A stretch of DNA of 64,000 nucleotides from Cutaneotrichosporon cavernicola. Its lineage: Eukaryota; Basidiomycota; Tremellomycetes; Trichosporonales; Trichosporonaceae. The stretch's first letter is position 1. Each line of letters begins with the position of its first letter. Shown here piece after piece: positions 32,619 through 44,052 of the stretch. The stretch lies in NCBI RefSeq assembly GCF_030864355.1, contig NC_083396.1, positions 1,736,001 to 1,800,000 of the forward strand. Direction: 5' to 3'. The position numbers and the translations under genes were made by a program. Under the pieces are notes generated by a model. It did no database searches, had not been told where the DNA came from, and saw nothing but the letters and a program-made list of their open reading frames with translations.

Positions 32619-35600
32619 CTACTCCCCCTTCTTCTCCATGATCCGCCTAAACTCCTCCAGCTCCTCCTTGGGCATACCATAAGTTTCAGCCGGGACAGCG
32701 GGATAACTCCTGGCCTTGACTTCACGGACGTACTCGTCGACCGCGGCGCGCGACGCACGCCCGACCGAGCCGAACTGGCGAACAAACTTGGCCAGCTTTG
32801 GCGGCGCCTCCTCACCACCAGCCTCGGGTCCGACGTCCAAACTGCCCAGCACGTCTGTGATGACGAGCACTTGCCCGCTCGTGTTGGGTCCGGCACCAAT
32901 ACCGATTGTTGGAATATTGACTGATCGTGCGAGGGTTGTTCCGACGTGGTGTGGGACTGCTTCGACCAGTAGAGCAAATGCACCAGCTGCTTCCATCTCG
33001 CCCGCGAGGGCGACCATGTCCGCCGCTGCCGAGGCTGTCCGGCCCTGTGCACGGTAGCCCGTCACGCCGGCGCGTTGGGGCTGCAGGCCGATGTGGGGCA
33101 TGACGGAGATACCAAAGGCGGAGAGACGTTCCACGAGGGGAATGATTTCGCGCCCGCCCTCAATCTTGATCCCGTCCGCTCCGCCCTCTTTCACCAACCG
33201 GACGGCCGCGTCCATCCCTGCCTCAATGGAGGACGCCACGTACCCGAACGGCATGTCTGCCAGGAGGAAGGACGAGCCGACGCCACGCGCGACAGCACGC
33301 GTGTGATACACAACGTCCTCGAGAGTAAGTGGGATCGTACTCTCGTAGCCGAGGCAGACCTGCGCCATCGAGTCGCCGACAAGCACAATGTCCACACCCG
33401 CACGACTGCTCAACACAGAAGTAGGGAAGTCGTACGCCGTCAGCATCGTGATCGGGTCGCCGGCGTTGTGCTGAGCCTGCAGGCTCGCCACGGTGACCTT
33501 GGGCCGCGCCGACTTTTGCGAGGATCCCGTAGCACCCGGAGCAACGGAGAGAGAACGCGCAGACGTATGCAGTCCCCGTGCGGAGGTGTGTAGTTCCCGT
33601 CCGTAGGTGTTGAACGGGAAGCCAGGGCCACGGCGGCGGTTATCCTTCAGCGCAGCGCCCATATCCCTCAGCCCAGGCTCCATCTCGCTCAACGGCCGCA
33701 GAGGCTCCGTCTCCGGGTCGTCCGCCTCGAACTCGCGGACCGTCGCCGTGTCAGCGTCGCGGTAGAAGAGGCGGTCGGCCCGCGTAAGTTCAGCCTTGTC
33801 GGACCGTGCGTCGCGGAGCTTGGTCTTGCGCTCACGCGCAGTCTCGCGCTTCTCGCGCTGGGCGGCCCGTTTCTTCGCCGCCTCAGTCTTCGGCTCCTTG
33901 CGCTTCTTGGTCACCTCGGGCTCAGGCACGTAGTCGGACGAGGCGCTGTACACCGTCGCTGGGGCGCCAATGTCCTCGACCTCGACGAGAGCGTCCTTGG
34001 CCAGGTCCTTGATGAGGCGGTCCATATCGGGGTCGACTGCGAACATGTTCTCCTCGTCTGCCTGTCCATCTAGCCACGCCTGCTCATCCTCCGCGCTTGG
34101 GAGGGCCATGTCCTCAGCATTCGGCTCAATGAGCAAGCGGATACCGCGCTTACGCTCGACAGCGCCCTTGAACGCGTGTGGCCACAGGTCGCCCCACCCG
34201 CTCTTGCGTGCGTCGTAGTAGCTCTGCTTGCCCAGGCTTTTGGCGACCGTGAAGCGCATAAGTTTCTCGTCGGGCATGCATGCGTCCATCACAACAAAGC
34301 CTGAGCGCTTAAGTGGCGGCGCGACCAGGCGCGGCCACGCATACGCCTCGGCCTTGAGCAGCTTCTCAGTCTCGACCGGGTCCTCCATCGCGGGAAGGGT
34401 GATGTCGTGCGCAATCTCAACGACCTCGAGCTCTCCGGCCTCGCCGCCCTCAACCTCGCGGATCTCGGTGCGGCCCGTCACCTTTGCGAGTGCTCTCGCG
34501 GCAGCCTCACGACCCACAGCGCCAAAGCGGCCCACGCCCTCTTCCAGACCGCTTGGCGCTTCGGGGCGCTGGCCCCTCGACACAATGAGATACGAGTAGC
34601 TCACGTCCTCTTCGCCGCGCTTCGCGTGCTTGGTCTTACGCGTGAACCGGGGACGCTGGATACGCTGGCTGAACGCGCATGGCTCGATCATGTCTACTCG
34701 CGGGCACGCTCCGTCGTGCGGGCACGGTGCGGTGATGTGAAGCGGGTTGTCCTCAGTCGACTGTGCCAGAAGCCACTGGCGGGCCTGCTTCATCGCGGTC
34801 CACCCCGCCTCGCCTGCCAGGTCGACGAGCACCATGTGCTCGGCGCCCAGGTTCAACATGTGCTGGAGTAGATCGCGGCGACCGCGACCAGTCGGGAGCA
34901 CCGACAGAGCGAACGTCGCCATGACGACCTGTGGAGGTGGTCCCGCGACGGACGTGATGTCGCGCTTGAAGCTGATATCACCTGGGAGGTTCTGCGCGAG
35001 TTCCTGTGCGAGGTCGAGGCCAAATCGCGTGCGGTGGACGAGCGTAAAGTCCTGCAGAGCAGCCTCGCCGAAGACTTCTGATGACGCCCTGGCGATCAGC
35101 GGGTGCAGTGCCAGTATACATACCAGAGGCCCGGACCGAGGCCGCCAGACACTTCAAGCAGTGGTCCAGTAATTCCGCCGACGCGCTTGTCAAGCTCGGC
35201 GAGGACGTTGTACGTGGCCCCGTACTGGGCGGGAAGGAATGCCGACGCGCGTGCGATAGCGTGCTGCGGCATATTACGGGACCCGCCAGGCGACTTCTCC
35301 TTCACAGGCTCGAGGAGCTCGAGGTAAGCGTACCGGACGTGCTTCTTGTCCTCGGTAGCTGGGGTCAGCTTCTCATGAGGTTCCAAGCTCACCCTCAATG
35401 GCGTCCTGGACGCCCTCAACGAGTGCGTCGGGAAGGACGACCATGCCGATTTTCTTGTTACCGAGGATTGTGGCTGGGGACCGGCGCTCCTCCCGCCGGT
35501 CAGGCCACTCGACCTCCTCCTCGTCTGCTGGGGCCTGTTTCCGCACCCCAAATCCGGAGGATACGAGTTCGAGCTCGTGCTCCTCCACTTGGCGTGGGGT

Positions 35601-35819
35601 ATTGGATCGGCTCTTGGAACGCATCTGCATGTCACCGAGGAGGGCGTCGAAGCTGGGGTCGAGTTCGAGGTCTGGCACCACATTCGACTGGCGGGCCAAG
35701 TTCCAGCCGGATGTCGAGAGAGCACGAGTGGAGGTATAGCGAGCAATGCCCATGGCTCGCACACATGGCGAGGCTTTGAAGAGGGCGCTCGCGACGGGCG
35801 CGCGTCGGAGCATCAACAT
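32619..35819 (-). CDS. Fusion: mitochondrial Rsm22 methyltransferase-like protein + PanB (ketopantoate hydroxymethyltransferase)
   Basis: Exons 35819-35393, 35358-35124 and 35088-32619 sum to 1,043 residues. An N-terminal presequence (MLMLRRAPVASALFKASPCV, Arg-rich, no acids) leads to the Rsm22 part: SAM-site-like VSGGLGPGLWA, ALSVLPTGRGRRDLLQHML, and the Cys motif CPHDGACP with CAFSQRIQRPRFTRKTKHA, which bind a metal cluster in this family. Without a break the frame continues through a basic, Arg/Ser-rich segment near residue 713-745 (RELHTSARGLHTSARSLS) into a full PanB: MLTAYDFPTSVL, VLVGDSMAQVCLGYE, ADMPFGYV, KIEGG, MPHIGLQPQR and GIGAGPNTSGQVLV. Rsm22 serves small-subunit mitoribosome assembly. 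PanB makes ketopantoate for CoA, also in mitochondria. The middle segment looks like a second presequence, so cleavage into two proteins is likely. Confidence 0.93.
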
Positions 35820-36463
35820 GGTCAGGTGTGCCAAGAGGTGGAATGGGTAGATCACAAGTCTGGGATGAGATTCCGGCTGTTCTGGGTTGAATGGACGCCG
35901 GTATGGCAAAATAATGTCTTCCCAAAAGCCACGTGGGGTGGTGGAGGTGGAGGTTGGTGGCGTCAGGCTGCAGGTGGCATGTGAGCTGACGATAACCGGT
36001 GCGCCGGCACCACGGACATGGCCGTGCGCAGGGTTGAGAGGCGCTTGGAGGAGACTGACTCGGGCCGTGCTGACTGACTCGTACGTGTGGCGTATGGCTT
36101 GTGTGTGGCTTGTTGGAGTCTTTACAGCGTGCTGAGATGAGGCGGCCAGAGCATCCTTTCCATCGTCTCACATATCACCGTGCTGACAGCATGGAGCGGA
36201 AGTGGATCTGGAGGCTCGAGCAGTTGAAGATGTGGTGCAACCAGATCCGGGTTGCACATTGGACCAGCCCATCGGTCCATCTTCAGTAGCGCAAGCACAG
36301 CCCTGGTCGTGGCGTCGAACGACGCCCAGACCATCTAGCGGCATATCAGAAAACGTAGAGTGATCGAGTGACAAACAGGACCAAACGCCACGCAAACAAG
36401 CCAAGACCCACACAATTACCATCGAAACGTACATGCTAGTTTGTAATGATATGTGGATGCAAA
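35820..36463. other. Gap between fusion gene start and oxidase stop
   Basis: This 644-bp stretch holds the promoter of the Rsm22-PanB gene and the 3' flank of the multicopper oxidase, which is on the same strand. Frames here are antisense or short and are not called. Confidence 0.5.
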
Positions 36464-38487
36464 TTACGAGCGGCGCGCAACCTTCTTCCACAGAGGCTTC
36501 TTGTTGGCTTTGGCCTCGATGTGACGGCGGACCTCCTCCTCCAGGTCCTCCTCGTTGAGCTCGCCAGTGCCGTACCAGACAATGGTGGCGAAGCCGACCA
36601 GGAAAGTGATGATGCAGCCGGCCATGGCGCCGATGGCCTTGGGCGTCCAGCCCATAACCACGGGGAAGGGACCCCATGGTTGGCCCTTGAAGTCGGTGGT
36701 TGAGAACTTGCCTACAACGTTGCCTTGTGCCGGGATGTGTTGGTCTGTACAGAGGTCCTTGAGCTGCTGGGGGATCTGGAGCGTCTGCTGCATGACGTCG
36801 GGTGCCTCGACGAAGACCAGGGCCAGGCCCGAGGTCAAGTGCCAGTCGATGTGGCAGTGGAAGAACCAGGCGCCCGGGTTGTCGGCACGGAAGCGGAGCG
36901 ACACCATGCCGCCGGGCGGGATAGTGACCGTGTCACGGCGGGCGGGGTTCTCCTGCGAGGGGTTGAAGGGCGGGTTAGTCGCGTTGTCATTTGAGGTCAC
37001 GTCAAACGACTTGTAGACGACCTGGAAGACGTGGCCGTGGAGGTGGAAGGGGTGGAAGCCGGCATCCCAGTTGTGGACGTTCAGCTGGATCATCTTCAGG
37101 TGTTCGAGGGGAATGACGGACGTCTGGGCACCATAGATGGCGTGGTTCGTGGCATCCTGGCCCATGGTCATGGCCGTGAATATCGACGGGACATTGGGGC
37201 TGCGGTAGGTCGTGTTCTGGAAGCCGCCGTCGAGAGTGAACGAAGCGCGGTTGGTGCCGTCGTCGTAGGTGTCAAAGTTGGCGTGGACAGTGTACTCGAC
37301 GTCGGCGGGAACCATGACCTCCTTGGCGAGCGGCACGAACCACGTGTCGTCCATTGGGTCGCCCCAAGACTCGTACTCCATGATCTCGGCCGCGGGGGCG
37401 TTGTCGTTGTAGACGATCTGAATGGTGTTGTTGACGTTGAGGTCGTGTGGCGGGTTGGGGAGATCCTCGGGCTCGGCGTCGTACATGTCGGGCGACTGCA
37501 TGATGTTGAAGGCAAAGTTGTCCGTGGTCTGGTTGAGAGCCTCGACGTACATCGAGAAGCGCTGAGCAACAGCAACCTCGATAAGATCGATCTCGTACGG
37601 CACCGTGTCGATACCGTCAGTCTCAATGACCGACCACTTGTGGCCGCCGATGCCAATGTGGAACATGGCAAGCGCAGACATGTTGATGATGCGGATGCGG
37701 TACTTCTTGCCCGGCTGGAAGTTGATCTTGGCGTTGTTCTTAACGTCGGCAGTGACACCCTCGCCGTTGGCAATGTTGCCGATGTACTGGCCGTTGTGAA
37801 CGACGTAGCAGACTGCCGACTTTGGAATGGGCTCGGCACCGGTGGGGTTGGTCCAGGACAGGAACTCGTTGACCTTCAAGTCGTGGTGCTGTTCGTGGTA
37901 CCAGTCGGACACGATGAGGGTGTACTCGTCGTCCCAGGTGAGGCCGTCCGTACGGTTGTCCTTGGGGTGGATGATGGAGGCTGTGGTGTCAGAGCTGGGC
38001 CGCGCGCAGGCTGGAGAACTCACGAGTGCGGAGACCGTCGACGTACTGGCCATCGTAATGGCCGTGGACCCAGTAAGTACCGTGGTGGAGAGATGTGTCG
38101 ATGTGGTAGTCAAGCGTCTTGCCGTTGGGGATACCGCACTGCGTGACACCTGTCGCACCGTCCCAGTAGTTGGTGTTGTTGAAAAACATACCGTGAGCGT
38201 GGAGAGCGGTGGGGATATTGTCGTCGCCCATGCCGTTGTAGGCGTGGATGAGGTGAACATCGCCCTGCGTCGCCTCGAGGACGGGTGGACTGGATCGTCA
38301 GTTTGTGTTCGGGTCATGTTGGTCGCGTCGCTACTACTCACGGCCATGTACCGTTCACGCCGATGACTCGGCGCTCGAAGCGGCTGTCAGGGTTGGCAGT
38401 GGTGTACGAGATGTTCCACCAGTGTTCAATGATGGCGGCCTGAGCCACCGACAGGAGCGGCAATGCCGCAATGAGTGCGGAGACCAT
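36464..38487 (-). CDS. Fet3-type multicopper oxidase, membrane-anchored
   Basis: Exons 38487-38342, 38289-38024 and 37980-36464 give 642 residues. A signal peptide (MVSALIAALPLLSVAQA) precedes three cupredoxin domains. The copper motifs are ALHAHGMF, GTYWVHGHYDGQ, FHPFHLHGH and the HCHIDWH cluster near the end. After the last domain comes one membrane helix (IGAMAGCIITFLVGFATIVW, about 588-610) and a basic cytoplasmic tail. NPTGAEPIPKS and the terminal anchor match Fet3 ferroxidases, which oxidise Fe(II) for uptake with Ftr1. At the position of the ferroxidase Glu in the yeast SEWYH motif, this protein has SDWYH, as in many laccases. No Ftr1-like permease is adjacent. Confidence 0.92.
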
Positions 38488-40516
38488 CGTGATGGTGTGT
38501 GTGGAGGCGGAGGTGTGTCTGGGACGGCGACGCGGATGGCAGAGTCAGTCAAGCCAGTTTTAGGAGAACTGTGGCTGCGCGTAGAGCAGCTCTAAAGTCC
38601 ACGAGTGAAGGCGAGTTGTGGAAAGAAAGACGACGAGGAGAGGGTGTGGGAATGTGGTTGTGGGCGCTGAAACTTAAAGGCCGCAAAGTGAAGACTGTCG
38701 GGGCAGCCTGATAACGGGGTGGCCAAGCCTTGTGAGCCTTTTTTAGGATCTAGGTTGGACTTGGAGGCGTAGAACCGCTCAACCTGGATATCGAAACAAA
38801 GCAAAGTGGTGAGGTGGTTGGTCGGAGTGGCCAGCCCGAATGCAGAGGGTGCGGCTGCCTGGCTGATTTTCAATGGCTCTCTATCAGATAACTTCGGGCC
38901 CGACTGGTTTCGAACCTCTTCAACCCCTTCCCTCCCCCCAGTTTCCACCCAAGACTGCGTCGTCTCCTCGAATCAATGCATGCCATCTCCATCTCATTGG
39001 TACGTCATGCAAGCTAAGATTAGCCCATGGCAACAGAAGCAGTCACGAGATGCTTGGCTTGAGTTGATCAACGGGGATTACGTAACAGTTTGATGGCCGG
39101 CCGTCCCCATCTCCATCGCGACGGGGGCTAGGCCTAGATATTTTAGCGATATGATGAGATCTGGTAAAAGCCAATCGACTCCATGCGTGCACAAGGTGCT
39201 GCCTTTGTGCTCGGTAACAACTAAGTTGGATGGCTGTTTATAGACCTTGACACGGCCGATATCGAGCGATGCCAAGATGATTGGCTATTGATCAACATTG
39301 TTCGTCCGATCACATTCTCTTTTTGCATGGATATTAGTATCACCCTCTTGACAGCCGATGGAATCTGATCGCAGGCTCCACTGTGACTGTGGTGTCGACC
39401 TTGAAGCCAGCCACTGATCAACTTGTTGAAATATGTGCGGGGCCGAACATTCTGCAGCCCATCAACAAGTGTCTTGCGGGCCCGGATCGGCCTTCGTGCG
39501 GTCGGAATTTCCATCCAATCGAGCCACACCAGCTAGCAGCCGCACAATCATATTTGGCCGGCGTGGTGGATTAGATCACAAAACTCCAGAAGACAACCTT
39601 TGCGTTGATGTCACCGTTGTTAAGGCGACAAGAGCTGAGGGTGGTGGCCGTGATTGCCAGTGCCCAAGCAAGCCTCTGGTCGCGGATCACGGCAACAGTG
39701 ACCGAACTGATTGTGTGACCAAACTGATTGTGTGACTGAACCGATTAGTCCTGTTCCTATTAAATATTGAACAGCTGACGGTTGTGTCCTCACGTTCTAT
39801 TATGCATGTTCGGACCGATCCTTCTCTCCAGAAGGTGGTAGTGTGACAAGTTGGGAGTGTTGAATATCTGGATGCTGAAGGCAGCAAGAGGTCAAGGAAT
39901 ACTGGGCTACACAGATTGTTGCAGAAGATTGGAGTGTTGACGGCCGTAATCACTTGTTCGTGGCCCTCTTTTGGCCCTCTTTTGGCCCTCTTTTGGCTTC
40001 TTTTGATGAGCATGATGCGTCTGGTCACGAGCTCGATACGTCCGCTTCTGACCTCCCTGTGATGGCAGTAGCTTCTCATCGGACGGGCGCATTACAGATG
40101 ATTCTGTGTGTGATTATTGCCGCATTAAGCCGAGCGCACCCTCAGAGCGTGCTCTTCGACATGTGCTACATGTGCTACATGTACTTGCTGCAATCATCCA
40201 TCGATCCGTCTCAGAAGCCGTGCAACTTGACAATATCTGACAAGACCTCCACCGCGCTCCACTGACGCCATCAGTTCGTGCCTTCTTTCCCGTCGCCACC
40301 AGGTAACGCTTTGTGGATCAGCCGAGGGTATGCTCTCAGAACTGGATGCACTCGAATCTACGGCTAGCTCGAGGTAGCTGTACAACAGGGAATTATCGAT
40401 GCAGGTATGGTGGTTTGGCGGGGACACAGGCAGCATCGCGATGCCCGCGCCTCTATCGTCTAGTATCACAGTGGTGCTGGCACGTTGGATTTCAAATGTG
40501 CGTGATGGGACGCAAA
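38488..40516. other. Gene-poor 2-kb region with short repeats
   Basis: No coding exon is recognised on either strand. From about 39100 to 40300 base composition is nearer 48 percent GC than the flanking genes. Short direct repeats are frequent: ACTGATTGTGTGAC twice near 39707-39735, CATGTGCTA and TGCTACATG copies near 40160-40180, and the 11-bp array listed next. It may be decayed sequence. Confidence 0.45.
39962..40004 (+). repeat. 11-bp tandem repeat (GGCCCTCTTTT)
   Basis: Three perfect copies of GGCCCTCTTTT at 39962-39994 are followed by a degraded copy. Confidence 0.9.
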
Positions 40517-41384
40517 TCAGCACGCACAGCCGCCCAGTAGCCCGCTGTTATCATCCGACAGTGTGACGGTACCAGGGGCACGGACGGGCTGCGGCCCGCG
40601 CTGCCAGAGCGACGGTGTGTCGAGAATCTGGCGTGAGCTCGCGACCGCGGCCGTGCGCTGTGACTCACGCGTCTGACCAGCTCCTGGAACGCTTCTGTTA
40701 CGCCGACGTTGGTCTTGGCTGAGCACTCTGACAGTTAGCAGTGTCACGCGCGAAGGTAAGACTCACCAACGAAGAGTGTGCCCATACGCTCCGCAAACTT
40801 CTCGCCTTCCTCATGCGTCACTTGGCGCTGATACTCCTGAACGTTAGCTCCCATCCAAGCAATGGAGCTCACCTTGTCGACCTTGTTGCCGACGAGTATC
40901 TTGACAACGTCCTCGGCGCAGTACGTCTCGATCTCGCGGAACCACTTGATCAACTCGTCGAACGTGGGCCGTGAGGAAACATCATACACTACTGTCAGCG
41001 TCTCAACAATAACTCTGTCAACACCTACCAAGTATGACGCCTTGTGCGCCGCGGTAGTAGCTCGAGGTGAGGGTCCTGAAGCGCTCCTGTCCAGCTGTGT
41101 CCTGCATGTTAGGTGTTAGGTCCGGCATCACCGCCACTCACCCAGATGGAGAGCTTGTACCGTCGCCCATTAAGCTCGATGCTCTTCACCTTGAAGTCGA
41201 CACCGATGGTCGCTGCCGTCTCCTCCTCGGATAAAAAGTCGTCGTCCGTGAACCGTAGGAGCAGGGATGACTTGCCTATAGGTTAGATGCTGAGTAGTTG
41301 GGTGGCAATTCGACAACACGCACCGACGCTGGAATTACCAATGAGCAGGAGCTTGAGATTGGAGGGTTGAGGAGAGTCGCTCAT
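40517..41384 (-). CDS. Rab18-type small GTPase
   Basis: Seven exons (41384-41324, 41275-41142, 41101-41030, 40989-40873, 40836-40767, 40727-40669, 40627-40517) sum to 207 residues. G boxes are [27 protein letters not shown] (switch I), [28 protein letters not shown] and CSAKTNVG. The TIGVDFKVK and [19 protein letters not shown] features point to the Rab18 group, which acts at ER and lipid-droplet membranes. The C-terminus GGCAC provides a Cys-X-Cys geranylgeranylation site. Introns interrupt most of the G boxes at conserved phases. Confidence 0.93.
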
Positions 41385-42666
41385 GATGGAGACGAGAGGA
41401 AGAGAGGAGGGAAGGAGGAGGTTGATGGAGGAGAGGGAGTTTGGTGTTGGATTTGAGACAAGATAAGTGATTAATGTTGATTGTGCGATTCGCTTATTGA
41501 AACTTGGTAGTGAACACAAGTCATCGTGTCACCAACGTCCTGTATCATCAATTACCCGCGCGTGGCTTGACCCTCGACCCAGGACTGAGCCCGTCAGCCG
41601 TCAGCCGTCAAACCCATCATCATATTCCAAGTTGTCCACGCTGCTCTCTGAACCGCGCCAACCGTGTTTACTTCCGTCTCCCACGAGGTCTGGGGCTCCC
41701 ACTCTTCAGCGCAATAGAGATCGGAACCAATTCCACGCGACGCGTCTGGCCCAGTCAGTCATTTGGGCTTGCGCCACCTTCCTTGGGCGCATGGCGTATG
41801 GCGTTGGAATGCGAGAAAGAGGCCCTCCCTGTTTTAGAGATCCGCAACACCAGACCAGAGCTGAGAGAGACGGTCAAAGAGGCACCTCACCCTATCCGCA
41901 CACAATGTCTGGTACAGTGAGCCCTTGAGCCCGTTGCCGATTAGGCCGTGGGTAACATGGGGCGCCGAAATGTGAAGGACCTTGGGCCTTGGACCTCTTT
42001 TTAATAGCAACTTACAATGAGTAATAGCCAATGAGTCCAATACAGTTTGCCTTTGCCCACGTAAACATACATTAATACATAGAATACAGTCTGGATTTCA
42101 GGGGTTTAGGGTTGAGTGGCGTCCCGTCTCCCGCTCTTGCACGCGTCCCATGGCATGCATTGCACCCAAACGCGAGAATTGACCAATCAAAAGTTTATAT
42201 CTTTGTTAATGAGTTGGCAAGGAACCCTGAGTATCTCACAGTTCCACCACTGTTTTGGTGACCATTGCGTTTTTGACAGAGTATCAGGGTCTACAGCCCT
42301 CTACGGCCCTAGCAGACCAACCGCCACAGGGAAACAGGCAAACACTCCGCCGGGTCTGAACAAGTCACCCTAATTCAACCCTTCCTTGCCCAAACACTCC
42401 CTTGAAACCTCAACTCAAGCACAAGCCTGCCGCTAATGCTTTTCATTCATCTCTGACCATCCATCCAAGCTCTCAACATCGCTCCCTCACTCTCTCAACG
42501 GTGGCTCCTCTCGCCTGCAGCTCATTGAACGTTCGTTGTACGAACGACATTCATTAGTCTTACGCTCTTACTTTCGTTTCATTTCTCTTCTTTCGTAAGT
42601 CGCACTCTGTAACCCACAAGAATTGGGGTCTCGACAGTGTTGACAGAAAGCTTCCAAGTCTTCAAC
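41385..42666. other. Divergent intergenic region, 1.3 kb
   Basis: Upstream of the Rab gene (minus) and the lyase-like gene (plus). The last 250 bases before 42667 are CT/CA-rich leader. A short inverted repeat, ACGTTCGTTGTACGAACGA, sits at about 42530-42549. No coding exon is seen. Confidence 0.5.
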
Positions 42667-44052
42667 ATGCGTTTCCAACTTCTGTCTATTCTCGCCGTTC
42701 TGGCTTCGGTCTCGGTTGAGGCTTCGCAGCCGGAGGTTCGTGACCTCGCCAACCAGGCTGGCCCTGCTGGCGTCGCACGCTCCTTTGAGCGGCCTCACGG
42801 CAACATGCGCCGCAGCCGTTCGCGTCACAACAAGCGCAAGACGTGCCGTGTCCGTCCCAGTGCGTCCGGCTCGGCTCCCACCACCTCATCCGGTCCCGCC
42901 GACAGCAACTCGTTCGCCGCGGACAAGGGAGGCAAGCCCTCGGTTTCTGCCTCTGACTCTGCCTCTGACTCTACCTCTTCCTCTCCTTCTGCTTCTCCCT
43001 CTGCTTCTGGATCAGCTCCCGCCGACGGTGCGTCCAAAGAGGACAGTTTCGAGGAGGCTGAGGCGTCCTCGGCCTCGTCAGCGCCGGCCAAGCCTGCCCC
43101 AACTGCTGCCGGCTCCGGCGGCGTCAACACCGCGGACAAGGTGCTTGCTGGCGACGTTGACAAGTGGATCGGCACCCTCGCCCCTGAGCAGGGCCCCGTG
43201 GGCACCGCCATCGACACGTTCACTACCGGTGGCGGTGGCCCCGGCGTTACCATGATCGACAATGCTGGCGCGGTCAAGCAAGGCTCGTTCGACAGCATGA
43301 CCATCGAGGGCAACAATCCCGGCCTTAAGACCGCGTACGGCCTCGCCAGCTTCAACGGCGACTCGGCCACCTTCAAATTCCGCCAGGGTCAGGTGGGCGA
43401 CAACGATTCGTGGTTCTGGTACACGACCCCGGACCCCGGCAACACTGGTATGGACCTCACAGCCGCACGCACTGCCTCGTTCACCTACACTGTCAAGTTC
43501 CAGGACGGCTTTGACTGGAAGCTTGGAGGCAAGCTCCCGGGCTGGTATGGCGGTGACTCTGCCGACGCCGGCAAGCATTGCACTGGTCACGCTGGCAGCT
43601 CGTCGTGCTTCACGTCGCGTCTCATGTGGCGCTCGGGAGGTGTCGGCGAGGTCTACAACTACTACTGGGGCTCGAAGCAGGCTTACTGCACCGACCCGTC
43701 CACGTACAAGGTCGGCAAGTCCGAGGTCATCTGCCACTCCGGTTCGGGCGACTCTCTCGGCCGTGGCGCGTTCAACTTTGAGGCCGGCAAGGCCGTCACC
43801 ATCACCAACACCGTTACGCTTAACACGATGAACGGCAACTCTCCCAACGAGGATGGCAGTCAGGTCATCGTCGTCGACGGCGTCAAGGTCATCGAGGCGA
43901 ACAAGCTCGTCCTCCGTCACCACGATGCGGGCCGCATCCGCGGCCTCTTCTTCTCGACGTTCTTCGGCGGCAGTGGTGGCTCGTGGGCCAGCCCCAAGGA
44001 GCAGGAGGTGACGTTCAGCGACATCTCCGTCTCGATCCTTGAGAAGCTCTAA
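42667..44052 (+). CDS. Secreted polysaccharide lyase 14-like protein
   Basis: An intronless frame is read from MRFQLLSILAVLASVSVEAS, a signal peptide (an upstream ATG at 42637 would spoil it). A basic region (RSRHNKRKTC) resembles a Kex2-type processing site. It is followed by about 100 Ser/Ala/Pro-rich residues and then a beta-sandwich domain from about residue 195: AYGLASFNGDSATFKFRQG, FTYTVKFQDGFDWKLGGKLP, CFTSRLMWRSGGVGEVYNYY, and RHHDAGRIRGLFFSTFFGGS. This pattern (FxxGGKLPG, SxRxMWR, GLFFSTFFGG) is that of fungal PL14/alginate-lyase-like domains, which cleave uronic-acid polysaccharides. Trichosporonales make glucuronoxylomannan-type capsule, so wall or capsule remodelling is possible, but the substrate is not shown. 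Confidence 0.85.
   Translation: MRFQLLSILAVLASVSVEASQPEVRDLANQAGPAGVARSFERPHGNMRRSRSRHNKRKTCRVRPSASGSAPTTSSGPADSNSFAADKGGKPSVSASDSASDSTSSSPSASPSASGSAPADGASKEDSFEEAEASSASSAPAKPAPTAAGSGGVNTADKVLAGDVDKWIGTLAPEQGPVGTAIDTFTTGGGGPGVTMIDNAGAVKQGSFDSMTIEGNNPGLKTAYGLASFNGDSATFKFRQGQVGDNDSWFWYTTPDPGNTGMDLTAARTASFTYTVKFQDGFDWKLGGKLPGWYGGDSADAGKHCTGHAGSSSCFTSRLMWRSGGVGEVYNYYWGSKQAYCTDPSTYKVGKSEVICHSGSGDSLGRGAFNFEAGKAVTITNTVTLNTMNGNSPNEDGSQVIVVDGVKVIEANKLVLRHHDAGRIRGLFFSTFFGGSGGSWASPKEQEVTFSDISVSILEKL

Noticed and set aside
34920..34922. Start of a separate gene at the internal Met of the large Rsm22-PanB exon
   Set aside because: The frame is open through it to upstream exons that complete the Rsm22 SAM-binding region, and no intron is needed there.
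15744..35819. Functional cluster of CoA-related genes (phosphopantetheinyl transferase and PanB)
   Set aside because: They are about 16 kb apart on opposite strands with unrelated genes between them.
37031..38146. 371-codon plus-strand frame rich in Val/Asp/Gly
   Set aside because: Antisense of the multicopper oxidase; typical third-position bias shadow.
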